Shown one piece after another: positions 34,701-42,618 of a stretch of 64,000 nt of DNA (position 1 is its first letter; every line of letters begins with the position of its first letter). The notes below the pieces were generated by a model. The model saw only the letters and a program-made list of their open reading frames with translations. It ran no database searches and was not told where the DNA came from. The translations under genes and the position numbers were made by a program. This stretch comes from a candidate division BRC1 bacterium HGW-BRC1-1 (GTDB taxonomy: Bacteria > Sumerlaeota > Sumerlaeia > Sumerlaeales > Sumerlaeaceae). Where the stretch lies: the NCBI GenBank assembly GCA_002842095.1, contig PHCB01000010.1, forward strand, positions 46,506 to 110,505, given 5' to 3'.

Positions 34701-35468
34701 TCAGAAACGGCCGAACCGGCACGTCACGAGGGTTTTAACAGCCACAAAAAAATCTCGGTAGCCTATCTTCTTTCCCTCATCGAAGGTGCGTGCACGATAA
34801 ACCACGGGGACTTCCACGATGCGCTCGCCACGCCGCAGCACCTTGGCAGTGACCTCCGGGCAGAACTCAAACCGGCGGCATTTCAATTCGATCCCCTGAA
34901 TGACCTCGCGCCGGAATGCCTTGTAAGCGGTGGCTTCGTCGGTAACGCGGTGCCCGTAAAGCACCGTGACCAGCCATGCCAGCAGATGGTTCGCCACGCG
35001 ATTCGGCAGGCGCATCCCCACCACCTCACCGAGGAAGCGCGAACCGTAAGCCACGCGCGTCTCGCCGCGAATGATGGGCGCCACCACGCGGACCATATCC
35101 TGCGGATCGTATTCCATGTCGGCATCCTGAATGATGACGATATCGCCCGTGGCGGCCCGCAGGCCTGTGACGATGGCGGCACCCTTGCCACAGTTCTCAT
35201 CGTGGCGAAGCACCCGCGTATCGGGATGCGTTGCCGCCTCCGCCGCCAGGATGGCCGCCGTGCCGTCGGTCGAGTGGTCATCCACCAGAATCAGTTCCAT
35301 GCGCAGCGGCACCGCCCGCACCGCATCCAGCACACGCGGCAACAGTTCCTGCTCGTTGAAGATCGGCATGATCACCGAAACAAGCGGATCGCTCAGCGGC
35401 GCAAGGGGGATGGATTTCTCTCGTTTCAATTCCCGAGCAGTTGGGGCAGCAACCGAAGGTGAAAGCAA
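34701..35468 (-). CDS. Family 2 glycosyltransferase (DPM1-like)
   Basis: The 255-residue GT-A enzyme has LVSVIMPIFNEQELLPRVL (about 29-47), nucleotide-sugar site LVDDHSTDGT (about 60-69), IIQDADMEYDP (about 110-120, DXD-like) and GSRFLG. It ends in EVPVVYRARTFDEGKKIGYRDF, typical of undecaprenyl- or dolichyl-phosphate mannose synthase-like enzymes. No C-terminal membrane helix is present. No ATG exists before the core. A TTG at 35468 or a second TTG 14 codons later would serve; neither has a good ribosome-binding site, so the N-terminus is uncertain. It is not linked to the flippase at 18.5 kb. Confidence 0.85.
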   Translation of the reverse strand: MLSPSVAAPTARELKREKSIPLAPLSDPLVSVIMPIFNEQELLPRVLDAVRAVPLRMELILVDDHSTDGTAAILAAEAATHPDTRVLRHDENCGKGAAIVTGLRAATGDIVIIQDADMEYDPQDMVRVVAPIIRGETRVAYGSRFLGEVVGMRLPNRVANHLLAWLVTVLYGHRVTDEATAYKAFRREVIQGIELKCRRFEFCPEVTAKVLRRGERIVEVPVVYRARTFDEGKKIGYRDFFVAVKTLVTCRFGRF

Positions 35469-35597
35469 AGGATAAGGTGGCGGCCAAGCTATTGACCAAA
35501 ATTCAAAATCCTCCGCGCTTCGGAATCCTTTTTCTTATCTTTCAGTCCGAAACAGAACACATTTGCGCCATCACATCTTTGAAGAGGAGCACCCATC

Positions 35598-36452
35598 ATG
35601 CGCTGGAGCGGACGCAGGCAGAGTAGCAACGTTGAAGACCGACGTGGAATCGGCGGTGGGACCATGATGGCGGGCGGGGGCATCGGAACCGTAATCGTGC
35701 TGCTTGCCGTGATGTTTCTGGGCGGAGACCCGGGTGTGGTGCTCCAGCAGATGAACCAGGCCAACGTGGGCAACGGCGGGCAGGCCATCGACGTCAATAC
35801 TCCCGAGGCGCAACGCGCCAAAGAATTTGTGAGTGTGGTGCTGGCCGATACCGAGGACGTATGGAACGACTTGTTCGCCAAGGCCGGGCGCGAATACCGC
35901 GAGCCGACCCTCGTGCTTTTCAGCGGCGGCGTGGAAAGCGCTTGCGGCTACGCGGGCACTTCCGTGGGTCCCTTTTATTGTCCGGCGGATGAGAAGGTGT
36001 ATATCGACCTCGCGTTTTTCGACGAACTCGAACGGCGCTTCAACGCCGAGGGCGACTTCGCGCAGGCTTACGTGATCGCCCACGAAATTGGCCACCATGT
36101 GCAGAAGGTACTGGGCATTGAGGAACGCACCCGCGCGGCGCGGTCCCGCATGTCCGAGCGTCAGGCCAACGAGATGTCGGTGCGTCAGGAGCTTCAGGGC
36201 GATTATTTCGCCGGGGTGTGGGCGCACCATGCCCAGCGCACGAAGCAGATTCTGGAGGCAGGCGACGTGGAGGAAGCACTGAACGCGGCATCAGCCGTGG
36301 GCGATGACAATATCCAGAAGCAAACTCAGGGACGCATCACGCCGGATTCATTCACCCACGGCACCAGCGCCCAGCGGGCCAGTTGGTTCCGCAAGGGGCT
36401 GGAAAGCGGCGACATGAACGGCGGGGATACCTTCGCGGCAGGGGCGCTTTAA
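35598..36452 (+). CDS. Membrane-anchored neutral zinc metallopeptidase (YpfJ family)
   Basis: This 284-residue protein has the YpfJ opening MRWSGRRQSSNVEDRR, a Gly-rich linker and one membrane helix (about 23-42). The catalytic domain includes the CG(Y)A motif ESACGYA, FYCPADEKVYIDLAFFDEL, the zinc-binding HEIGHHVQ (about 161-168) and the third-ligand segment RQELQGDYFAGVWAHH (about 199-214). It ends with TPDSFTHGTSAQRASWFRKG, also conserved. A GAGGAG ribosome-binding site nine bases before ATG 35598 supports the start. The substrate is unknown for the family. It converges on the Lrp-like gene with 9 bp between stops. Confidence 0.93.
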   Translation: MRWSGRRQSSNVEDRRGIGGGTMMAGGGIGTVIVLLAVMFLGGDPGVVLQQMNQANVGNGGQAIDVNTPEAQRAKEFVSVVLADTEDVWNDLFAKAGREYREPTLVLFSGGVESACGYAGTSVGPFYCPADEKVYIDLAFFDELERRFNAEGDFAQAYVIAHEIGHHVQKVLGIEERTRAARSRMSERQANEMSVRQELQGDYFAGVWAHHAQRTKQILEAGDVEEALNAASAVGDDNIQKQTQGRITPDSFTHGTSAQRASWFRKGLESGDMNGGDTFAAGAL

Positions 36453-36461
36453 CAGAGAGAA

Positions 36462-36737
36462 CTAAAACCCCACCGAGAACATCGCTTCCAGATCATGGCG
36501 CGAGTACGCCTGAAACGCGAGGTTGGTTTCGGTCTTCTCGATGCCGTCGATGGCCATGATATGCTTGGTCACAAGCTCGGCCATGTCCTCGTTGGTGCGC
36601 ACGCGCAGGATGGCGATGAGATCGTAACGCCCGGCCACGGAGTAGACTTCGGACACTCCCTTCACATCGACCAAAGCCTCGGCCACCTCGTTGATGCGCG
36701 ACCGCGCCGCCTTGATAAGTATGATGGCATTGACCAT
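36462..36737 (-). CDS. Stand-alone Lrp/AsnC ligand-binding (RAM) domain protein
   Basis: This 91-residue protein is just the ligand-binding half of an Lrp/AsnC regulator: VNAIILIKAARSRINEVAEALVDVKGVSEVYSVAGRYDLIAILRVRTNEDMAELV. The DNA-binding helix-turn-helix is absent, as in other SraM/Lrp-RAM proteins that form dimers and may modulate other regulators or bind amino acids. AAAGGAA about ten bases upstream supports ATG 36737. It converges on the YpfJ-type gene and is divergent, across a hairpin of ATGGAC repeats, from the GHL10 gene. Confidence 0.88.
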   Translation of the reverse strand: MVNAIILIKAARSRINEVAEALVDVKGVSEVYSVAGRYDLIAILRVRTNEDMAELVTKHIMAIDGIEKTETNLAFQAYSRHDLEAMFSVGF

Positions 36738-36814
36738 GAGAACCGTTCCTTTTGGAGAGTGATGACCTACATTACCCCAATGGGAGCGAGGCTCTCAACC
36801 GCAAAGAGGTAGGG

Positions 36815-36932
36815 ATGGACTTAATGGACGATATGGACACGATGGACACTATGGACGATCAGCATTCCGTTTGTCAGAAAAGCTTTAGTCCATATCGTCC
36901 ATTTCGTCCATAGTGTCCATAGCGTCCATCTC
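36815..36932. repeat. Five-plus-five facing ATGGAC-NNN / GTCCAT-NNN arrays
   Basis: The left arm has ATGGAC at 36815, 36824, 36833, 36842 and 36851 with triplets TTA, GAT, ACG, ACT and GAT. The right arm has GTCCAT at 36888, 36897, 36906, 36915 and 36924 with ATC, TTC, AGT, AGC and TCC. Both arms keep an exact 9-bp period. They can pair through the hexamers in several registers around a ~28-bp loop. Unlike a terminator, the structure sits between two divergent starts (36737 minus, 37017 plus). Confidence 0.8.
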
Positions 36933-37016
36933 CCAAAACCTGTTGCGCCCGACTCACCCCCCATGAAAGGTTTTTGCCTTAACAACCCCATCCCCCAAAA
37001 CCCAGAGAACAACCCC

Positions 37017-39227
37017 ATGCTGAAACATTTTATGTTCCACTGCACCGCGCTGTTATTGCTGTGCGCCGCCCTGCCCTGCGCTCAGGGCCAGGAAATCGCA
37101 GTGGACAACGACGATGGCGCCCCCTCCTTCACCACCACCGGTGCGTGGACCCTCAGCGGTTCCACCGGTTGGAACGGCACCACCTACATCTTCACCGACG
37201 ACACCCAGGTGCTCAGTTCGGCAACCTGGCGCCCAACCTTTCCCGCAGCGGGCACTTACGAAGTGTTCGCCGCCTTTCTCCGCAGCACGAACCGCCCCAC
37301 AGCGGCCCCTTTTACCATAACCCACGCGGGCGGCAGCGACACCGTGCAGTTAAACCAGAACGGTTCCATCTCACAGATCGAAGTTTCTCTGGGCGTTTAC
37401 GATTTCACCGCAGGCACCGCGGGATCGGTTACCATAGCCAACAATGGTTCCACGGGTTACTATATTGCCGACGCCATCCTTTTCCGTCCAGCAACCCCGG
37501 CCGGGCCAAACATTACATCGCTGTCGCGCAACACGAAGTATGTGTTTGATAATAACGCCCCCGGCATTGCCGCCACCATTACGCCGTTCGGCACCACCAC
37601 CATCGCAGCCGCCACCGCCCAGGTCACCGTACAGCCCTCCGCCACGGTGCTGAATCTGACCATGCTCGACGACGGGGCCCATGGCGACGGTGCCGCCGGC
37701 GACGGGGTGTACGGCGTCACGATTCCAGCGCAACCGGGCGGTTCCACGGTGAGCGTTATCGTTTCCGCCACAGACAATCTGGGGCGCAGCAGCAGTTCAT
37801 TGCCCGAGGAATACGATGTGACGGCCCAGCCCACGGCGGAGTACCGCTGCATCTGGGCAGATTCGTGGGGCACCAGTTTCCTCAACGCCACACAGGCGGC
37901 GGACCTCGTCAATCAGTGCCGGGCCGCCAACATCAACACCATCATCATCGAGGTGCGCAAAATCGGCGACGCCTATTACAGCTCAGCCCTCGAACCCCGC
38001 GCCACGAACATCAGCGGCGGCGCAAGCTACGATCCGCTGGCCACCCTTATTGCGCTGGCTCACGACACTTCGGGCGGCAAGAAGCGCGTTGAGGTTCACG
38101 GCTGGTTCGTCATGCACCGCATTTCGCGCGGTGAAACCCTGGCACCCAATCACGTGTTGGCGCAACATCCCGAATATCTGATGACGCGCAACGACGGCAC
38201 CACCCAGGCCGGCGTCAGCTTCCTCGACCCGGGCCATCCGGGCGTGCCCGACCACAACGTCGCCGTGCTGATGGATTGCCTCAGCAAGTACGACATCGAC
38301 GGCATCAACCTCGACTACATCCGCTATCCGGAATACACCGGAAGCTGGGGCTACAACCCGGTGAGCGTGGCGCGCTTCAATACGCTCAACAGCACCACCG
38401 GCATTCCGTCGGGCACCGACCCCGCCTGGGGCGACTGGCGCCGCGAATGCGTGTCGCTGGCTGTGAAGAAAGGCTACGTGAAAGCGTGGCAGATGAAGCC
38501 CCACGTTATCTACACGGCATGCACCGTGAACTGGGGCAACAGCATCAGCGATGCTCTCTGGCCCACATCCAGCGCCTACGCCGGTGTGTTTCAAGACTGG
38601 GTGGGTTGGCTTGAGGATGGAATCATCGACTACAACGCCCTGATGAACTACACATCCCTTTCCAGCCAGACCCGCTACGAGGGATGGGCAAATTTGTCAC
38701 TGGATCACGACTCGAAACGCGGCACCATCGTGGGGCCGGGGGTGTATCTGCACACCAATCTTGCAGGCTCCATGGACCAACTGCTCTGGGCGCGTCATGC
38801 GGGTGGCAACCTGAACATCTACGACTGGGGCAGCGAGGTAAACGCCAACACCGAGGGAGCATCGCGCGCGAACTTTTACAGCACACTGCGCGCGCAAGTT
38901 TATCCCACGTGGGTAGACCCGCCCAAGCCGGCATGGAAATATGCCCCCACCACCGGAATTTTTGAGGGCGTGGTGACAGGCTCCAACGGCCTGCCGGTGG
39001 ATCACGCCACGGTTGAAATAGTGGACCTGCCCGGCAGCGCCACCGTAACCGACGGCAGCGGCTGGTACGCCATCATGGACGTGCCTCCCGGCAATCAGGT
39101 CCTGAAAGCCAGCAAATCCGCGCTGCCCGACCGCACCAAATCCGCAAGCATCCCCGCGGCCGGGGACGTTGTGACCGTGAACCTGACCTGGGACACCAGC
39201 GACGTTACCGAATGGGCCGCTCACTGA
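37017..39227 (+). CDS. Secreted GHL10-type glycoside-hydrolase-like protein with accessory domains
   Basis: This 736-residue protein has a signal peptide (MLKHFMFHCTALLLLCAALPC..., cut near CAQGQ) and a golvesin/Xly-type beta domain (about 25-160, EIAVDNDDGAPSFTTTGAW). An Ig/FN3-like domain (about 165-275) follows, then a GHL10 (DUF187-like) TIM barrel (about 280-640), and a C-terminal carboxypeptidase-regulatory-like domain (about 655-720). In the barrel, INTIIIEVRKIGDAYYSS, VEVHGWFVMH and GINLDYIRYP are the conserved strands, with the Asp in LDYIRYP likely important for catalysis. ATG 37017 starts the signal peptide; an in-frame ATG at 36963 would add 18 residues. The C-terminus is SDVTEWAAH. 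The substrate is unknown. Confidence 0.85.
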   Translation: MLKHFMFHCTALLLLCAALPCAQGQEIAVDNDDGAPSFTTTGAWTLSGSTGWNGTTYIFTDDTQVLSSATWRPTFPAAGTYEVFAAFLRSTNRPTAAPFTITHAGGSDTVQLNQNGSISQIEVSLGVYDFTAGTAGSVTIANNGSTGYYIADAILFRPATPAGPNITSLSRNTKYVFDNNAPGIAATITPFGTTTIAAATAQVTVQPSATVLNLTMLDDGAHGDGAAGDGVYGVTIPAQPGGSTVSVIVSATDNLGRSSSSLPEEYDVTAQPTAEYRCIWADSWGTSFLNATQAADLVNQCRAANINTIIIEVRKIGDAYYSSALEPRATNISGGASYDPLATLIALAHDTSGGKKRVEVHGWFVMHRISRGETLAPNHVLAQHPEYLMTRNDGTTQAGVSFLDPGHPGVPDHNVAVLMDCLSKYDIDGINLDYIRYPEYTGSWGYNPVSVARFNTLNSTTGIPSGTDPAWGDWRRECVSLAVKKGYVKAWQMKPHVIYTACTVNWGNSISDALWPTSSAYAGVFQDWVGWLEDGIIDYNALMNYTSLSSQTRYEGWANLSLDHDSKRGTIVGPGVYLHTNLAGSMDQLLWARHAGGNLNIYDWGSEVNANTEGASRANFYSTLRAQVYPTWVDPPKPAWKYAPTTGIFEGVVTGSNGLPVDHATVEIVDLPGSATVTDGSGWYAIMDVPPGNQVLKASKSALPDRTKSASIPAAGDVVTVNLTWDTSDVTEWAAH

Positions 39228-39313
39228 GGGCGAAGAGGTTCACAGCTTAGTGAGGCGTGATCCGGATGCAGACGGGAAGGGCTGTTGACCTTCTTTGCAG
39301 ACGTTGGAGCAAG

Positions 39314-39387
39314 GCGCGAGCATGGCTCGCGCAGTCCAAAGAAAGCCGCCTAAAATCCCCTTTGGAGTGCGGTAGCCGTGCTACCGC
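39314..39387. repeat. Paired palindromes of a REP-like element
   Basis: Two hairpins each have an 8-bp perfect stem and a 3-nt loop: GCGCGAGCATGGCTCGCGC (39314-39332) and GCGGTAGCCGTGCTACCGC (39369-39387). Between them GCAGTCCAAAG and CTTTGGAGTGC form an outer inverted pair with one mismatch. The whole 74 bp is therefore a nested palindrome. It lies in the 255-bp gap after the GHL10 gene and may end its transcript, though no T-run follows directly. The remainder of that gap shows nothing else beyond a T-rich stretch near 39465. Confidence 0.7.
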
Positions 39388-39482
39388 CTTTGTCGCTACT
39401 TCGACCAAGACAACGGCCCAACCAACCATTTTCAAATTACAAAATCACCGAAGACATCTGAAAAAGATTTTTTCAACAGCCC

Positions 39483-40946
39483 CTAATAAACTTCCCAACC
39501 CTCCACCTTTGCGGCGTCGTACGCCGGGTAATCGGTAAAGGTTACATCAACTATTCCGCGCCAGTCGGCGGTCACGATTTCATAGCTGCCGGGGGTGATC
39601 GTCGACAGAGTCAGGTTACCATCGGTCAGACCTTCAGCCGGATCAAGTGGGTTCTCGGAAATTCCATAAAGCAGATCGAAATCGAGCTCATCCACGTTTG
39701 ACCGCAGCAATAGCTGGGTTTCGTCGGGCAGGACCATGTTGTCGAACCAGACCTGGTTGAGCGTCCGCGTGGTTCCCTCGCTGACCGCATACACCGGGGC
39801 GCTGGCGTCATCGTATCGCAACTCGTGAATGGGGTCGGTAACGCCATACAGAGTTTGTCCATGCGGTGAGTACAACCGCACGCCGAACACGATTTCAGCG
39901 GGAGTGAACCCCGAAGATTCATGGTCGTTGGTCACCATCACTTCACGCAGCATCACCGTCACACGGCGGCGGCCCATCACCTGGGCTGCCACTCCCACGC
40001 GAATGCCCTGGTGGGTCTTGGTCCCTTCGTGGGTTGCGTGGATGGCGCCGAGGGTTGGCCGTAGCCCGAGGTAACGCGATTGCGCCGTAAGGTCGTGCAG
40101 GAAACCGTCGCGCAAAAGAACCACGCCGTCGTTGGGTTTTCCCGAGGCCACCGTGAGGGCGCGATTGTTCACATTGTCGTCGGTCGCCAACCAGAAATGA
40201 ACGGGCAGCGTGCCCAGCAGCGAATTGTCCGCCTCCGTGCCCGGATTATGCAGGTTCGATTCAACCCAATCATAGTTCATGTGCTCGATATCTTTGGTCG
40301 AAATGTCGCCGGCCTCGTTGAGGAGATCTTCAAGGGATGAGTTCGACTGCGACGCGAGCCAGTTGCCAGCCACCACGCCCTCAATGGAAATCCAGCTGGC
40401 CACGTTGCCGGCACTTACCAACCCTTCCAGGTCCTTCTCAACCATGTAGCGGCTGATGAGTCCGCCGAAACTCACGCCGATGATATTGACTTGTTTCGCG
40501 CCCGAACGTCGCATGACCTCTTTGGCAAACTTTGCCATGATGAGCGCATAACGCGGCACGCCGCCACCAAATTGGACCTGTGCGTCCTGCAAGTCAGCGA
40601 AGTCCTGCGGCGTATAGTAAGCCGGGGCCACGCTTCCATAGTACTCGCACACCGCCACCTGATCGGGCGCCGTGGGCGTTTGCCAGCCGGTGGTGCGTCC
40701 GATGGTCGCAGCCAGATCGGTCACGGTTGAATCGGCGACATCCACCCCGAAGGGCCCCGTGCGCGACGCACCAGAGCTATTGAAGCCAGTCACCACGATG
40801 GTCGCGGTTTCCACTGGAGGCGCCACCCCTGCCGCCGAAGCAAGACCGGCGATGATGAATGAGAGAATGACCAGAAGACTGATAGAAGGCGAGGTGAGGC
40901 GACGCGAGGCGTCGGAGTGAAACGTAGGTAGTGCGCAAGTGTTCAT
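39483..40946 (-). CDS. Secreted alpha/beta-hydrolase (lipase-like)
   Basis: The 487-residue protein has a long signal peptide (about 1-39, cut near GLASAAG). An alpha/beta-hydrolase domain follows, with ATIVVTGFNSSG at the oxyanion-loop strand (about 48-59) and nucleophile elbow GVSFGG (about 156-161). A likely acid is in SGKPNDGVVLL and a likely His in LGAIHATHEGTKTH. Residues 330-487 form C-terminal beta-rich extensions (AGVR, VWFDNMVLPDETQLLLRS) ending in VEGWEVY. It resembles PGAP1/lipase class enzymes but the substrate cannot be named. Convergent with GHL10 across a REP element. Confidence 0.75.
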   Translation of the reverse strand: MNTCALPTFHSDASRRLTSPSISLLVILSFIIAGLASAAGVAPPVETATIVVTGFNSSGASRTGPFGVDVADSTVTDLAATIGRTTGWQTPTAPDQVAVCEYYGSVAPAYYTPQDFADLQDAQVQFGGGVPRYALIMAKFAKEVMRRSGAKQVNIIGVSFGGLISRYMVEKDLEGLVSAGNVASWISIEGVVAGNWLASQSNSSLEDLLNEAGDISTKDIEHMNYDWVESNLHNPGTEADNSLLGTLPVHFWLATDDNVNNRALTVASGKPNDGVVLLRDGFLHDLTAQSRYLGLRPTLGAIHATHEGTKTHQGIRVGVAAQVMGRRRVTVMLREVMVTNDHESSGFTPAEIVFGVRLYSPHGQTLYGVTDPIHELRYDDASAPVYAVSEGTTRTLNQVWFDNMVLPDETQLLLRSNVDELDFDLLYGISENPLDPAEGLTDGNLTLSTITPGSYEIVTADWRGIVDVTFTDYPAYDAAKVEGWEVY

Positions 40947-41098
40947 GACCGGTTTGAAACAATTGTTAGACCGTTAGTTCCCCTCACTGACCACTAAGGA
41001 CTATTTTGCTCCCTGCGCGATAACATTCCTTGATGCAAACCCCTCCCATCGTCGTTGGTATGGGAGGCATAAACTCTAAAAACGAAAAGGTTCTACCC

Positions 41099-41620
41099 AT
41101 GATGCATATTGGCGATACCGTTCCCGATTTCACCGTAGAATGCTGTCACAATTCCAGTTTCCGCAACGTCTCGCTATCCGATTATCGCGGACGCTGGTTG
41201 GTTGTATTCTTCTATCCGCTGGACTTCACCTTCGTCTGCCCCACAGAAATCAAGGGCTTCGACGCTTCATCGGAAGTGTTCAAGTCTCTCAAGACAGATG
41301 TCTTGGGCGTCAGCACCGACAGCGTGCACTGCCACAAGGCGTGGATCGAGCGCGATTTCGGTTCGCTGAGTTTCCCCCTGGCGAGCGACACCAACCTCGA
41401 ACTCTCGCGGCAGTTTGGTGTGCTGATTGAGAACAAGGGCATCGCGCTGCGCGGTACGTTCATCATCGATCCCGAGGGTGTGTTGCGCTACTCCCTCATC
41501 CACGACAACAACATCGGGCGCAGCACCGAAGAAGTTATCCGTTCGCTGCAGGCTCTGCAAAGCGGTGGCCTCTGCCCCGTCAGCTGGAAGCCCGGCGACG
41601 AGATGATCAGCCCCAAGTAA
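41099..41620 (+). CDS. Peroxiredoxin (typical 2-Cys, AhpC/Prx1 type)
   Basis: This 173-residue cytoplasmic enzyme reduces hydrogen and organic peroxides. The peroxidatic Cys47 lies in PLDFTFVCPTE, and the resolving Cys (about 159) in GGLCPVSWKPG, the typical two-Cys arrangement. HDNNIGRSTEE is also AhpC-like. The upstream open frame reaches 41030, but ATG 41099 is better: it aligns with family N-termini (MHIGDTVPDFTV) and has AAAAGG nine bases upstream. A matching terminator follows. Thioredoxin or an AhpF-type reductase would recycle it; none is nearby. Confidence 0.93.
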   Translation: MMHIGDTVPDFTVECCHNSSFRNVSLSDYRGRWLVVFFYPLDFTFVCPTEIKGFDASSEVFKSLKTDVLGVSTDSVHCHKAWIERDFGSLSFPLASDTNLELSRQFGVLIENKGIALRGTFIIDPEGVLRYSLIHDNNIGRSTEEVIRSLQALQSGGLCPVSWKPGDEMISPK

Positions 41621-41639
41621 CCCCGCAAGGCAATGATAC

Positions 41640-41677
41640 GGTGCCGGTGAGGCAGCTTGTTCTCGCCGGCACCTTTT
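41640..41677 (+). terminator. Rho-independent terminator of the peroxiredoxin gene
   Basis: GGTGCCGGTGAG and CTCGCCGGCACC form a 12-bp stem with a single G-T pair around a 10-nt loop, followed by TTTTCGC. It lies 20 bp after the stop codon of the peroxiredoxin gene. Confidence 0.9.
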
Positions 41678-41735
41678 CGCATTCGGTGCTTTTTGTCCCG
41701 GCCGATGTATTTCATTTTCGAGACCCCTGATACGC

Positions 41736-42608
41736 ATGCCGATGCAAACCGCCTCCACGCGGCGACCGCCGCCTTCAGCCTCCCGCCAGCAGACTCTTGC
41801 GCGGTTGAGGCGCCTGCTCCTATTGTCGGCTGCGTGCGCGTGCGCCATCACCCTGGCCCTGTCGGCCCTGTGGGTTGGCGCGGGCGTGCTCCACGTGGTG
41901 GATGGCGAAGCGGGTGATGTGATGACACGCGTGGCGCTGAAGGAAAACGTAAGCGACGCGGCCGCGAAAAAATTGGCTCAACGCCTTGAAAGCGAAACGC
42001 CCGGTCTCAAAATCGATGTGATCGGCGAGGCCGAGGCGCGCACCCTTCTTTCGTTACAGGAGCCATGGATGAAGAACCTGCCGACGGTGGAGATTGGCCG
42101 CCTGCCCACGCTGTTGGAAATCCGCCACCCCGCCCGGCTCGAATCGCCCGCCACCGTTATGGCGTTCAACCAGAGCCTGCAAAAACTCCCCGAATGCGAC
42201 TTCATCGAATTTAACGCCACCGGGTACGAAGGCATGGTGAGCATGCTGCGCAACGTGCGATTGTATGCGGGGCTGTTGGCAAAATTTTTCTGCGTATTCG
42301 CAGCCCTTGGCTACGCCCTGGCAGCCGGTTTACCGGGAGGCAAGGGCGCACCCGGACTGGCAAGGGGCATTGCGCGATCAGCCGTTGTAACCACCCTTGG
42401 CGGAGTGGTTGGGCTGATCATTCATCTTTGGCTGGTGCAATATGCAGCCGCTGGAATATACAGACTTCCCGCCCTTCCCGCAACTTCTGTGCTGCTGGTT
42501 TTCAGCGTCGCATTCCTCATCACGCTGCTTGCGGGGTGGAGCGGACGCACACCAGCGCAAACCACCGGCACGATCGGGTCTGCCGCGGAAACCAACAGTG
42601 AAGGCTGA
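41736..42608 (+). CDS. ftsX: Cell-division ABC transporter permease FtsX-like
   Basis: This 290-residue protein has a basic N-terminus, TM1 (about 28-52), an extracytoplasmic domain (about 55-185), and three C-terminal helices. The domain matches FtsX: VALKENVSDAAAKKLAQRLESETPGLKIDVIGEAEA, then LPTVEIGRLPTLLEIR. FtsX, with the ATPase FtsE, sits at the division septum and switches on cell-wall hydrolases through an extracytoplasmic partner. That partner is plausibly the next gene, a degenerate LytM protein. FtsE is not adjacent, unlike in most genomes. ATG 41736 lacks a strong ribosome-binding site, and a second in-frame ATG follows two codons on. Confidence 0.82.
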   Translation: MPMQTASTRRPPPSASRQQTLARLRRLLLLSAACACAITLALSALWVGAGVLHVVDGEAGDVMTRVALKENVSDAAAKKLAQRLESETPGLKIDVIGEAEARTLLSLQEPWMKNLPTVEIGRLPTLLEIRHPARLESPATVMAFNQSLQKLPECDFIEFNATGYEGMVSMLRNVRLYAGLLAKFFCVFAALGYALAAGLPGGKGAPGLARGIARSAVVTTLGGVVGLIIHLWLVQYAAAGIYRLPALPATSVLLVFSVAFLITLLAGWSGRTPAQTTGTIGSAAETNSEG

Positions 42609-42618
42609 CAAGCTGCGT

